A stretch of 52,457 bases of DNA from a bacterium (lineage in GTDB: Bacteria; Desulfobacterota; DSWW01): assembly GCA_015486285.1 (NCBI GenBank), contig WFRX01000443.1, positions 1 to 52,457 of the forward strand, in the 5' to 3' direction. The position numbers were made by a program, and so were the translations under genes. Shown piece after piece: positions 17,147-25,550 of the stretch (positions are counted from its first letter, which is position 1; every line of letters starts with the position of its first letter). Under the pieces are notes generated by a model that saw only the letters and a program-made list of their open reading frames with translations, did no database searches and had not been told where the DNA came from.

Positions 17147-18381
17147 AAAAGGCGTATCGAACCATCGTCCGCGAGGCATTCCCTGAAGGGATGGAGATCA
17201 CCTTCGTGGGAAGCGAGGGACGCCGGACCCTTATCTACGAAAAGGTGACCTGGGAAATCGCGGGCGAGCGAAAAGGGCTTCGCTACGGCGAGAACCCCGG
17301 CCAGCCGGCCGCCCTCTACCGGCCGACGAACGGGAATCTGGTGCTTGGGGATGTCGTCACGATCCAGCCGGGCCCCTACCTGGTTTCCGATGCGGAGATG
17401 CTCCAGTCGGGCAAACATCCCGGCAAGATCAACCTCACCGATGCGGACAATGCGCTGAACATCCTGCGCTATCTCCAGGATACGCCCACCGTGGCCATTA
17501 TGAAGCACAACAACCCTTGCGGCGTGGCCCAGGCGGAAAATCTGGAGACGGCCTACCTTCGTGCGGACAGGGCGGACCGCATAGCCGCCTTCGGGGGATG
17601 CATCGCCTTGAACCGCCCCGTGGACCCGGCGACGGCCGAAGCGATCGTGTCGCGGTACGCAGAGGTGGTGGTGGCGCCTGATTACGAACCCGGCGTGATG
17701 GAACGGTTCGCCGCCCGGAAAAATCTCCGGGTGCTTCGGATCCGGAACATGGCAAGGCTGCAGGACTTCGTGGGCTTTTCCTGCCTGGATTTCAAGGCCC
17801 TGATCGATGGGGGAATCGTTCTGCAGACTTCCTACGAATCCAGGATCCGGGGCCGGGAAGACCTGATGCCGGCGGCGTGCACTTACAAGGGAAAGGAATA
17901 CCGGATCGAGCGCCGGCCCACGGAGGAGCAAATCCGGGATATGCTTTTCGGCTGGTGGGTGGAGCTGGGAATCTCTTCGAATTCGGTGATCTACGTGAAG
18001 GACCGGGCAACCGTGGGGATCGGTACGGGTGAACAGGACCGCGTCGGCGTGGCCGAGATCGCCAGGGACAAGGCCTACCGCAAGATGGCGGACCGGATCT
18101 GTTTCGAGGAGAACGGCATCCCGATCCACGAGCTGAAGGACGAGCAGCTCCGAAAGGAGATCGAAGGGAGGGTGCAAGAGGCGCGGGGCGGGCTTCGGGG
18201 AGCGGTCATGGTGAGCGACGCCTTCTTCCCGTTCCGGGACGGCGTGGACGTCGGATTGCGGGAAGGCGTGACCGCCGTCATCCAGCCCGGCGGATCGGAA
18301 CGGGACTTCGAGAGCATCGAGGCCTGTAACGAGGCCGGCGCGACGATGGTGTTTACGGGGCAGAGGTGTTTCAAGCATTAG
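17131..18381 (+). CDS. purH: AICAR transformylase (C-terminal half of PurH as a separate gene)
   Basis: A 416-residue enzyme that formylates AICAR with 10-formyl-THF. LRYGENPGQPAALYR, the catalytic IMKHNNPCGVA (Lys-His) and GVAEIARDKAYRKMADRICF are characteristic. The start is ATG 17131, with ggagg seven bases upstream inside the end of the cyclohydrolase gene, so translational coupling is likely. It uses the same folate pool that fhs and folD supply. Its TAG stop (18379-18381) touches the outer end of a large inverted repeat. Confidence 0.93.
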   Translation: MPEDLKKAYRTIVREAFPEGMEITFVGSEGRRTLIYEKVTWEIAGERKGLRYGENPGQPAALYRPTNGNLVLGDVVTIQPGPYLVSDAEMLQSGKHPGKINLTDADNALNILRYLQDTPTVAIMKHNNPCGVAQAENLETAYLRADRADRIAAFGGCIALNRPVDPATAEAIVSRYAEVVVAPDYEPGVMERFAARKNLRVLRIRNMARLQDFVGFSCLDFKALIDGGIVLQTSYESRIRGREDLMPAACTYKGKEYRIERRPTEEQIRDMLFGWWVELGISSNSVIYVKDRATVGIGTGEQDRVGVAEIARDKAYRKMADRICFEENGIPIHELKDEQLRKEIEGRVQEARGGLRGAVMVSDAFFPFRDGVDVGLREGVTAVIQPGGSERDFESIEACNEAGATMVFTGQRCFKH

Positions 18382-18480
18382 ATGCCATGGCCTGTCGCGG
18401 ATCGAGTTGTTTGGGCTCCGTCTCTCCCTCCCCCTACGAAGTCGCCCGGCACAACTCGATCCGCGACAGGCCATGGCATC
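18381..18480 (-). repeat. Inverted-repeat element B with perfect 30-bp arms
   Basis: The arm 18381-18410 (gatgccatggcctgtcgcgg...) is the exact reverse complement of 18451-18480. They enclose a 40-base core at 18411-18450. On the minus strand the core reads gggcgacttcgta...gagacggagcccaa, the same core as at 9.5 and 39.9 kb with three extra bases. The arms share no sequence with the arms of the other elements. Confidence 0.93.
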
Positions 18481-18513
18481 AGCTTCCACCACCCCCCCGG
18501 GGAGGGGAGGGAG

Positions 18514-18576
18514 ATGAAACCGACATCGACAACTTGCGGCTTTGCCGCATTGCAGAAAGGGGCTCGTCATGTGTGA
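18514..18576 (+). CDS. Possible 20-residue leader ORF overlapping cooT
   Basis: ATG 18514 lies just after a very strong purine-rich ribosome site (ggggaggggaggg). It opens a 20-codon frame (MKPTSTTCGFAALQ...) that stops at 18574-18576, overlapping the first codons of cooT. Within it, tgcggc-ttt-gccgca (18535-18549) can form a hairpin near the cooT start. This could be a translated leader coupling or regulating cooT. No homology is known to me and it may be chance. Confidence 0.3.
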   Translation: MKPTSTTCGFAALQKGARHV

Positions 18577-18760
18577 GTCGCATGCCTATGTCGTTCGAAA
18601 CGGCGAAGAAGAGAAGATCCTCGATGATGTGACCTTCCTCAAGCCGGAAGGGGATCGGATCGTTCTCAGAAATCTGTTCGGCGACGAAGTCACGGTGAAG
18701 GGAAGGATCGAAAAAATCCTGTTCATGGATCACAAGATCCTGCTCACGGAAGCCGACTGA
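18569..18760 (+). CDS. cooT: CooT-family nickel-binding protein
   Basis: A 63-residue protein of the CooT family, small nickel-binding accessories for carbon monoxide dehydrogenase maturation. It begins MCESHAYVV; Cys2 is the residue implicated in nickel binding in the Rhodospirillum protein. The rest (LDDVTFLKPEGDRIVLRNLFGDEVTVKG) is the usual small beta fold. The ATG at 18569 follows gaaagggg. It is separated from the acs genes by 9 kb but fits the same CO/acetyl-CoA chemistry together with two CooC ATPases. Confidence 0.85.
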   Translation: MCESHAYVVRNGEEEKILDDVTFLKPEGDRIVLRNLFGDEVTVKGRIEKILFMDHKILLTEAD

Positions 18761-18860
18761 CCGAATGTCTTAGGGGGGCGAGTTCATCCCTGCGGCCCCC
18801 TGCTTCGGAACCTGCCTGCGCGATTCGCAATCGAGGGACACACGGCCGGGACAACACACG

Positions 18861-19943
18861 ATGCGGAAGGAACCGCCACACTTCCTCTTTCTGGATATCA
18901 ATCAGCGGTGCAACCTGCGGTGTGCGCATTGCCATTACTGGCGCAGGGACGACAGCGACCGGCGCCGCTATATCCCCCTTTCGCGCAGGCATGAAATCAT
19001 CCGGGAATTCGCGAAGATAAACGCGAATGGAACCATCGTCATCTGTGGCGGGGAAAGCATGCTGGAGGGGGAAGACTACTTTTCCATCACCAGGGAATGC
19101 GGTCGGCTGGGGCTCGGTTGCTTTTCGGTAATCAACGGAACCAAGGTTCAAACCAAAGCGATGGCGGACCGGATGATTACGGAAGGCCCCAGCGAAATCA
19201 CCCTCTCCATCAACAGCCACAAGCCGGCAATCCATGACGCGACCCGCGGCGTTCGGGGTAGCTTCGATCGGGTGGTGAAGGCGATGCGGCTTTTGATCGA
19301 TTCCAGAAACCGATTGAACGCGAGGAAACCCATCTATGCCATGGCCGTGGTCTGCGAGCAGAATTATCGCGACCTCGATCCATTTTACGATTTCATCCTG
19401 AACGATGTGGGAGCGGACAAGCTCAAACTCAATTTTCTTCAACCCTCCTTCGGCTTTCCCAAATGGAGACTGGTCGATCGCTTCTTCAAAGAAAACATCA
19501 TTTCGGATTACGAGGCACTTGCCTCGATGATTCGCAAGTGCGATCGCGCTTACGATCTCCATATCAACCCTGTCTGGCTTGCGCAGGTAAAGATGTATCA
19601 CAGGTCAATCCAAGAAAACCGGAACGCGGCCATGGGATGGCTGCACCGAAGCGGCACATCGGAACATATCTGCAACACCTACGAGCGAAATATCATGGTG
19701 GATCTGTATGGAAACGCAGGCCTGTGCTTCAACAAGGCCTTTCCCTCCCTCCCGCTCAGAGCCGAAGGAGATTTGGCGACCTTCTGGTATGAACGAAGCC
19801 TTCCCATCCGCGAGAAAATGGTGACCTGTAACCGCTATTGCGGAATCAGCCACAGTGTTCGCAAGGAAAGCGCCACGAGGAAGGACCGTGACGAGCCATC
19901 GGCGCCCGGGCTCTCAACTCCCGGGCCAGGGGCGAACGCGTGA
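18861..19943 (+). CDS. Radical SAM protein with SPASM-like C-terminus
   Basis: A 360-residue radical S-adenosylmethionine enzyme. CNLRCAHC near residue 17 binds the 4Fe-4S cluster, and ICGGESML corresponds to the GGE motif. The C-terminal third has further cysteines (HICNTYERN, LCFNKAF, TCNRYCG) in a SPASM-like arrangement, suggesting an auxiliary cluster. The substrate is unknown. The last codons overlap the start of a family 2 glycosyltransferase (GTGA overlap), so the two are translated together and may act on one glycan or peptide. The final 25 or so residues are low-complexity. Confidence 0.85.
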   Translation: MRKEPPHFLFLDINQRCNLRCAHCHYWRRDDSDRRRYIPLSRRHEIIREFAKINANGTIVICGGESMLEGEDYFSITRECGRLGLGCFSVINGTKVQTKAMADRMITEGPSEITLSINSHKPAIHDATRGVRGSFDRVVKAMRLLIDSRNRLNARKPIYAMAVVCEQNYRDLDPFYDFILNDVGADKLKLNFLQPSFGFPKWRLVDRFFKENIISDYEALASMIRKCDRAYDLHINPVWLAQVKMYHRSIQENRNAAMGWLHRSGTSEHICNTYERNIMVDLYGNAGLCFNKAFPSLPLRAEGDLATFWYERSLPIREKMVTCNRYCGISHSVRKESATRKDRDEPSAPGLSTPGPGANA

Positions 19944-20866
19944 GTCCATGCCGGTTCTCCATCATCATCCCGACCTACAACCGCCCGGGACACCTCGCCG
20001 AGTGTCTGACCGCGATCCGGCGCCTCGATTTCCCGAAGGACTCCGTTGAAATCATCGTGGTGGACGACGGCAGCCGCGTGCCCGTCAGGGAAGGGATGGG
20101 AAAACAGGAGGAAAGGCAGCATACGCAATGGATCAGGATTCCGAACAGCGGCCCGGCGGCTGCCAGAAACCGGGGGGCAAGGGCTTCCCATGGAGAGTAC
20201 CTGGTCTTCATCGATGACGATTGCATCCCCTCTACCGACTGGCTGGAAAACATCGCACACAGTGCGGCCCTGTATCCGGATTGCCTGATCGGGGGCCGCA
20301 CCCGGAACCGCCTTGTCCACAATCCCTATTCGACGGCCAGTCAGATCATTGTCGATGCGGCGTACCGGTTCTATAACCCAAACCCCCTTTCCGCACGGTT
20401 CCTGGCCTCCAACAACATGATCGTTCGCGCGGATCTTTTTGCACAAGCAGGCGGATTCGACGAAGGATTCCGCATCGCCTCCGAGGACCGGGAATTCTGT
20501 GACCGATGGCTTCATCAGGGACGCAGAATCGTCTTCTGCGAAGAGATCGTCATCTTCCATGGTCACACGTTGACCCTCGGGTCCTTCTGTAAGCAGCATT
20601 ACAACTATGGCCGGGGAGCCTTTCAATATCATGCCCTGCGGCAAAAGAGGGGATCGGGCAGCATTCGAGAAGACATGAAATTCCATGCGCAACTGGCCCC
20701 TCTCCTGGGAGCCCCTCTCCGGGAATTGCACCGGACCACGGCGGCAAGGGTCTTGCTGCTCCTCGTGCTATGGCAGATCATGAACGTTTTCGGATGCTTG
20801 CATCAAGGATGGGCATCCGCCTTTTCGCCCGGAAAAACTACAGCGGATAACCGGCTGGGCCCATGA
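19940..20866 (+). CDS. Family 2 glycosyltransferase
   Basis: A 308-residue GT-A fold glycosyltransferase. FSIIIPTYNRPGHLAECLTA opens the Rossmann-like half. EIIVVDDGS and FIDDDCIP supply the nucleotide-sugar and metal aspartates, and IASEDREFCDRWLHQG carries the ED motif. A hydrophobic stretch near 270 (RVLLLLVLWQIMNVF) may associate with the membrane. The start is GTG 19940, overlapping the radical SAM stop. The acceptor is unknown. Confidence 0.88.
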   Translation: MSPCRFSIIIPTYNRPGHLAECLTAIRRLDFPKDSVEIIVVDDGSRVPVREGMGKQEERQHTQWIRIPNSGPAAARNRGARASHGEYLVFIDDDCIPSTDWLENIAHSAALYPDCLIGGRTRNRLVHNPYSTASQIIVDAAYRFYNPNPLSARFLASNNMIVRADLFAQAGGFDEGFRIASEDREFCDRWLHQGRRIVFCEEIVIFHGHTLTLGSFCKQHYNYGRGAFQYHALRQKRGSGSIREDMKFHAQLAPLLGAPLRELHRTTAARVLLLLVLWQIMNVFGCLHQGWASAFSPGKTTADNRLGP

Positions 20867-20990
20867 TCCACTTCGTACGCGGCCCCTTGCGGGGAAGAGA
20901 AGGAACGAGGCAACCGGCAACGCATCCCGGGGAAAAGAGGGATGAGGACCGTCCAACCACCACCTTGGGAGAGACGATCCGCCCGAAGGC

Positions 20991-23141
20991 TCATGTGGAG
21001 GCAGGGGGGGGGCCGGATCCCTGCCTCTCAGAGCCTTCGTCCAGGAGACGGCACCCTTCCATGAGAACGAAATCATTAGGCAGGGAGATGTTGTCGGCGG
21101 GGGTCTCCGTCGCCGGACCGATCTGAAACGATCCCTCCTCTCTCCACCGAATCACCGCATAGACCGCCTCCACGCCGGCAACCTCGCCGCACGCGGCGAA
21201 GACCATCTGTCCGTCACGCATAATGATTTCCGCCTTGGCCCCGTTGTTCCCCTCGAGACGGATCGCACAGCTCCGTTGACTCAAGGCCAGCGCCTGCATC
21301 AAATCGACAAAGGGCAACTCGCGGAAGGTCCCGCGAAATCCGGCCTCGTCCTTCCTCTCCCTGCTTTGCCGCTCCCGGGCAGCCAGGGACTTGGCCATTT
21401 TCGCGGCGATGAGGTCGTAGTTGAAGGGCGGCACAAAGACATCGTCGAACCCCGCATCGAGCAGGCTCATGATCAATGAGGGTTCGCTCTGAACGGTCAA
21501 GGCATAGAGCAGGGTCGTGGATTCCCGGCGCATGAAACGGCTGAATTTCGTCGCCTCATCCTGAAAATCATCATAGTGGACCACCATGGCGGCGGGCCGG
21601 CGGCGTTCATGCAGGTGCATGGCTTCAGGAAGTTCCTTGATTTCAACGATGGTGTAGCCGTCCTTTCTGAGGTGGGAGATCAACGGCCGGACGGCCTCCG
21701 AGCGCTCTCTGACGATGAACACATCCCTGCGGGGGAGGGCCCTCCCACGGCCTTCTTTCCGTTCGAGCAGCCGGAAATAGGCCTCCATCAACTCCGACGA
21801 GGCGGGGAGCAGGTCGTGCCGGCGCAGGGACGCCTCGAGCCCGGCAATCGCCTCCTCAGGGGCATCCTTGATCCCGCCCAGCACGCCATGCCGAAGCCAG
21901 ACCAGGGCAAGAATCTGTACAGCGAGCAGGAGATCCGGATCCTCCCGACCCTCACCGTCGTTCGGGGACCCGCCTTCCAGGCAACGTAGGAAAAGGGAAA
22001 GGCAAGCGAAAACATCCCATGGAAAGCACAGAGCCCTGGCCGTCTCCAGGGATTGATCAACGTCTTTGAAGAATGTCGGACTGAGCCGCGCCATCGATGG
22101 TTCGCCGCCCGGCGGATCGGGCCCGGCGGGGGTGAGAAGGAGGGAGGCGACTTGAATGCCGTCCGAGGCAAGTCGACTGAGACCGACCGAGCGGGCGAGG
22201 TCGGCCGCATCGCTGCAGATCCGCTCATAAGGGGGCATGGAAGGCCCGGGGCCGTTACGGTATTCCGCCATTTTCTCGAGCGCCTTGATGAGGCTCGCGG
22301 CCATCAAGTGATACGGGGCATGGTTCTCGAGCAGGGTATGGCTGACCGATGTGAAAACGGTTTGCTCCCCTCGAGGGAGGGGTAGATTCCCGGTGCGGAT
22401 CCATGCACGGAAGGTCGCCTCCAACTCTTCGGAAACCAGGATGTGGTCGTAGGTGCACTCTTGAAGAGCGGCAAGAACCTCGTCCTTCTCTCCGAGAACG
22501 GCAAGGGTGCTCCCCTCGCGCTCGAAGATCGAGACCAGGGGCCCCTTCAAGAAGGCGCTCTTCGTGATCATCAGGACTTGACGCGCAACCGGCTCGTCAG
22601 GCTCCCGGACCTCCTCCTGTGAGCCTTCGGGGCCCGCATCGGGCCCTTCTCCCTCGAAGAGATCGGGCAGCTCGATAATCTGGCTGATCATCCCGCCGTC
22701 GCCTTTACCGTGGTAATGTCTTCGAATCGCATTCCGCAGAGGGGACTCCGCAGCCACATGCGGCTCCACATGCCAGGCGCAGGACGCCTCTTTGACGAGA
22801 TAGATCGCTTCCGTCTTGCCCGGATCGTACATGGCGAGCGACAGGGTCCGGGTTTCGGGGTCGAAGGCGAAGGGGCAAACCAGATGTTCATCTGCAATCG
22901 CCGCGGGGACCTTCCGGATGACCTCGGGCGGAATCTCCCGGTCCCCGAGTTCAACGCCCCGGACACCGAATTGTTCCCCCAGGGCACGGACCAGGTCTTG
23001 TTCGGAAATGAACTTGAAGTAGAGCAGGTGGGAGCCCAGGGGGCCCCGATGGGACTTCTGGCGGAGAAGAGCCTGCCTGATTTGATCTTCGGTGACCAGG
23101 CCTTTCCGGAGCAGGATCTGGTCGAGTCGCTCTTTTTCCAT
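20991..23141 (-). CDS. MshEN / receiver-like / DUF4388 multidomain protein
   Basis: A 716-residue cytoplasmic protein directly downstream of pilT. Residues 1-145 (LDQILLRKGLVTEDQIRQALLRQ...GEQFGVRGVEL) are the type II secretion ATPase N-terminal (MshEN) domain, which in relatives binds cyclic-di-GMP. About 475-590 (DVFIVRERSEAVRPLISHLRKDG) resembles a response-regulator receiver without an obvious phospho-Asp site. About 600-705 (FRGTFRELPFVDLMQALALSQ) is DUF4388. The middle is helical. It likely senses a signal and modulates the pilus motor. The start ATG 23141 is 20 bases after the pilT stop. Confidence 0.82.
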   Translation of the reverse strand: MEKERLDQILLRKGLVTEDQIRQALLRQKSHRGPLGSHLLYFKFISEQDLVRALGEQFGVRGVELGDREIPPEVIRKVPAAIADEHLVCPFAFDPETRTLSLAMYDPGKTEAIYLVKEASCAWHVEPHVAAESPLRNAIRRHYHGKGDGGMISQIIELPDLFEGEGPDAGPEGSQEEVREPDEPVARQVLMITKSAFLKGPLVSIFEREGSTLAVLGEKDEVLAALQECTYDHILVSEELEATFRAWIRTGNLPLPRGEQTVFTSVSHTLLENHAPYHLMAASLIKALEKMAEYRNGPGPSMPPYERICSDAADLARSVGLSRLASDGIQVASLLLTPAGPDPPGGEPSMARLSPTFFKDVDQSLETARALCFPWDVFACLSLFLRCLEGGSPNDGEGREDPDLLLAVQILALVWLRHGVLGGIKDAPEEAIAGLEASLRRHDLLPASSELMEAYFRLLERKEGRGRALPRRDVFIVRERSEAVRPLISHLRKDGYTIVEIKELPEAMHLHERRRPAAMVVHYDDFQDEATKFSRFMRRESTTLLYALTVQSEPSLIMSLLDAGFDDVFVPPFNYDLIAAKMAKSLAARERQSRERKDEAGFRGTFRELPFVDLMQALALSQRSCAIRLEGNNGAKAEIIMRDGQMVFAACGEVAGVEAVYAVIRWREEGSFQIGPATETPADNISLPNDFVLMEGCRLLDEGSERQGSGPPPAST

Positions 23142-23161
23142 GGGGAGCGCCCTCTGCCCTG

Positions 23162-24247
23162 TCAGGCCGCGACCTGCTGGGAACCGCCGACCGCTCTTCC
23201 TTGAGCGAGGATGGCCTGAGGGTTCTCGGAAAAGCGGGCCGCTTCCTCGGCCGTAACGAGCTTCTGGGCGACCAGATGTTTCAGGTGATCGTCCATGAGC
23301 TGCATGCCCTCTTTTCGTCCCATCACAATCGAGTTGGTAATCTGATGGGTCTTGTTCTCTCGGATGAGGTTGGCGATCGCGTGGTTTCGCACCATGATCT
23401 CCAGGGCGGCGATCCGGCCACTGCCCTCCGCCCGCCGCAACAGCTGCTGGGAGCAGATGCCGACGAGGATCTCGGAGAGGGCCAGCCGTATCTGGGGCTG
23501 CTGGTCAACCGGAAAGGCGTCGATCACCCGGCTGATCGTCTGAGCAGCGGATTTCGTATGCAGGGTGCCGAGTACGAGCAGACCGACTTCCGCCGCTGTC
23601 AGGGCAAGAGAAATCGTCTCGTTGTCCCGCATCTCCCCGACGAGGATCACGTTCGGGTCCTCCCGCAGGGCTGCACGCAGAGCGTTAGCGAACGAAAGAC
23701 TGTGTTCGCCGATCTGGCGTTGATGAATCAGGCAGTTTTTGTTCGGATGGATAAACTCAAGCGGATCTTCCAGGGTGATGATGTGGTAGTTCATGTGTTC
23801 GTTCAAATGGTCCACCATGGCCGCAAGGGTCGTCGTCTTCCCGGAGTTCGTCGGTCCGGTTACGAGGATGAGACCGCTTCTCTTGGAGAGGAGTTCCTTC
23901 AGGACGTCCGGAAACCCGAGTCTGTCCAGCGTCGGGATCTCCTGGGGAATCAAGCGAAATGCCGCGGCGAGGCCGGGGTGCTTCTTGAACATATTCACCC
24001 GGAACCGGGCGAAGCCCTCCAGCGTATAGGCGATATCGATCTCCCCGGTCTGCTCGAACCTCTCGATCTGGCGGTCCGTCAGAAGCTCGTAGAGAAGCAA
24101 TCGAACCTCCTCGGCGGTCAGTACCTTGTGTCGGGTTTTTTCCAGGAGCCCATTGATCCGGACCAGCGGCTCTGACCCGTCTCCGATGTGAAGGTCTGAG
24201 GCTCCCACCTGACTCATGATCTGCAAGAAGGCATCGATTCGAGGCAT
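23162..24247 (-). CDS. pilT: Type IV pilus retraction ATPase PilT
   Basis: A 361-residue hexameric secretion-type ATPase. Walker A is GPTNSGKTT (131-139), the Walker B region is REDPNVILVGEMRDNET, the histidine box is LVLGTLHTKSAAQTI, and AIANLIRENK is the PilT AIRNLIRE motif needed for retraction. It powers pilus disassembly and twitching. The ATG at 24247 follows aggatgcgcagcc. First of a two-gene minus-strand unit with the MshEN-DUF4388 protein. No pilin or pilB is in this window. Confidence 0.95.
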   Translation of the reverse strand: MPRIDAFLQIMSQVGASDLHIGDGSEPLVRINGLLEKTRHKVLTAEEVRLLLYELLTDRQIERFEQTGEIDIAYTLEGFARFRVNMFKKHPGLAAAFRLIPQEIPTLDRLGFPDVLKELLSKRSGLILVTGPTNSGKTTTLAAMVDHLNEHMNYHIITLEDPLEFIHPNKNCLIHQRQIGEHSLSFANALRAALREDPNVILVGEMRDNETISLALTAAEVGLLVLGTLHTKSAAQTISRVIDAFPVDQQPQIRLALSEILVGICSQQLLRRAEGSGRIAALEIMVRNHAIANLIRENKTHQITNSIVMGRKEGMQLMDDHLKHLVAQKLVTAEEAARFSENPQAILAQGRAVGGSQQVAA

Positions 24248-24408
24248 GGCTGCGCATCCTTTGTGGAAGAGGATCTACCATAGATTCCATCGGAACATCC
24301 CGGCGTTTCCTTAAGAATCCACCCGATCCCGTTGTCGACGTCGGGCCATAGGCCCCTCCCTTCGTGGGTCGCGGGTGAGCAAGGGCCCGGCTGGAAAAGG
24401 CCCCGGTA

Positions 24409-25290
24409 TCAAGGATCGGATCCGGTCGGATCCAGGATATAGTGCGTGGCCGCTTCCGTCCCCAGCCGGCCGATCCAGCCGGCGATCGCCTCCAAGCATG
24501 CATCGCGCTCTTCGATAAAGGGGAAATGGCCGCTCGCCTCGAGAAAGACCATCTCGGCATTCGGCAGCCCGGCGTACAGGCGCTCTCCGGCCTGCGCGGG
24601 GGGGGTAATCCAGTCATCCCTGCCGCAGATGACCAGGGTCGGCGTGGTGATCCCGCCCAACTGGTCGAGCACATTATAGGCGGGCACGCAGTGGGCGGTG
24701 ACATGCTTCACCGCCGCTGCACTATAGATCATGTCCCGGTCCATGGATGCGCCGACGGCCGGGTCATAGGCGTTGAAGTACAAGGGCAGGTAAGTCATCC
24801 ACGCCTTCCGCCAGTCGGCATCATCCTTGACGGCATTCCCCAAGACCCTCATCAGGGCCTCGAGTTGGTCAGGGGTCCCCCGCGCTTCGGCGTTGGCCAG
24901 GATAATGTCCATGTAGTCGAATACGGGCGCCGTGCAGCAGAGGATGAGACCGGCGAGATGTTCCCCGTATTGCAGGGCGTACTCCAGGGCCAGGGCCCCC
25001 CCATAGGAGTGGCCGAACAGGATGATCCGGTCATGGCCGAGACGGGCACGGAGGGCGTCGGCATCCGCAATCCAGGTGCCATGGTTGATCCCATCCATGT
25101 TCGGAGGCCTGTCTGAGCGGCCGTTCCCCCGGTGGTCGTAATAGATGATCTCCGTTCCCGAACACAAAGGATCGAACCAGGGCTGGAAGTAGGTATGGTC
25201 CAGCCCGAGGCCTCCGTGCATCATCAGCATCGGCCTTCCTCGGCCGCGGGCATGGAAGTAAAGCTTGGTGCCGTTGACTAGGGCGAACAT
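24409..25290 (-). CDS. Alpha/beta hydrolase (proline iminopeptidase-like)
   Basis: A 293-residue alpha/beta hydrolase. The oxyanion region MMHGGLGLDHTYF, nucleophile elbow GHSYGG, acid residue in CGRDDWITPP and histidine in EASGHFPF form a complete catalytic triad, with the layout of proline iminopeptidase-type enzymes. There is no signal peptide. The substrate cannot be told. The ATG at 25290 follows ggggggatgcg. An inverted repeat TGTTA-N4-TAACA lies about 35 bases upstream. Confidence 0.88.
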   Translation of the reverse strand: MFALVNGTKLYFHARGRGRPMLMMHGGLGLDHTYFQPWFDPLCSGTEIIYYDHRGNGRSDRPPNMDGINHGTWIADADALRARLGHDRIILFGHSYGGALALEYALQYGEHLAGLILCCTAPVFDYMDIILANAEARGTPDQLEALMRVLGNAVKDDADWRKAWMTYLPLYFNAYDPAVGASMDRDMIYSAAAVKHVTAHCVPAYNVLDQLGGITTPTLVICGRDDWITPPAQAGERLYAGLPNAEMVFLEASGHFPFIEERDACLEAIAGWIGRLGTEAATHYILDPTGSDP

Positions 25291-25322
25291 CGCATCCCCC
25301 AGATATATATGAAACTATATGT

Positions 25323-25336
25323 TGTTACACATAACA
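25323..25336. promoter_or_regulatory. Operator-like inverted repeat upstream of the hydrolase
   Basis: tgttacacataaca is a perfect five-base inverted repeat with a four-base centre. It lies in the AT-rich stretch just upstream of the hydrolase gene, where a repressor site would be expected. No regulator gene is adjacent. Confidence 0.4.
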
Positions 25337-25550
25337 CAGGCCTCCGGAACCACAGCCCCGCTGTTTCTTGACCATGATACATATACCTATCGGCAGCAAA
25401 CCCGGAGAAATTGAGGATATGAAAACAAAGATTCTTATTGGAGGAACAGGCAGGGGACGGACTCGAGGCAACGGACGGGGGAATCCGCCGCCGGAGGGCG
25501 TAAGGGTCCCGGGGCAGGGGGGCTTGCCGGGGTCCGGTTCGTGCGGTTCG

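Noticed and set aside
20998..21027. gaggcaggg...ccctgcctc hairpin near the end of the MshEN-DUF4388 gene.
   Set aside because: The stem lies inside the coding 3' end and no T run follows on either strand, so it is not called a terminator.
25368..25550. Frame starting MKTKILIGGTGRGR downstream of gagg.
   Set aside because: It quickly becomes low-complexity and then runs antisense through cooC; at most a gene remnant.
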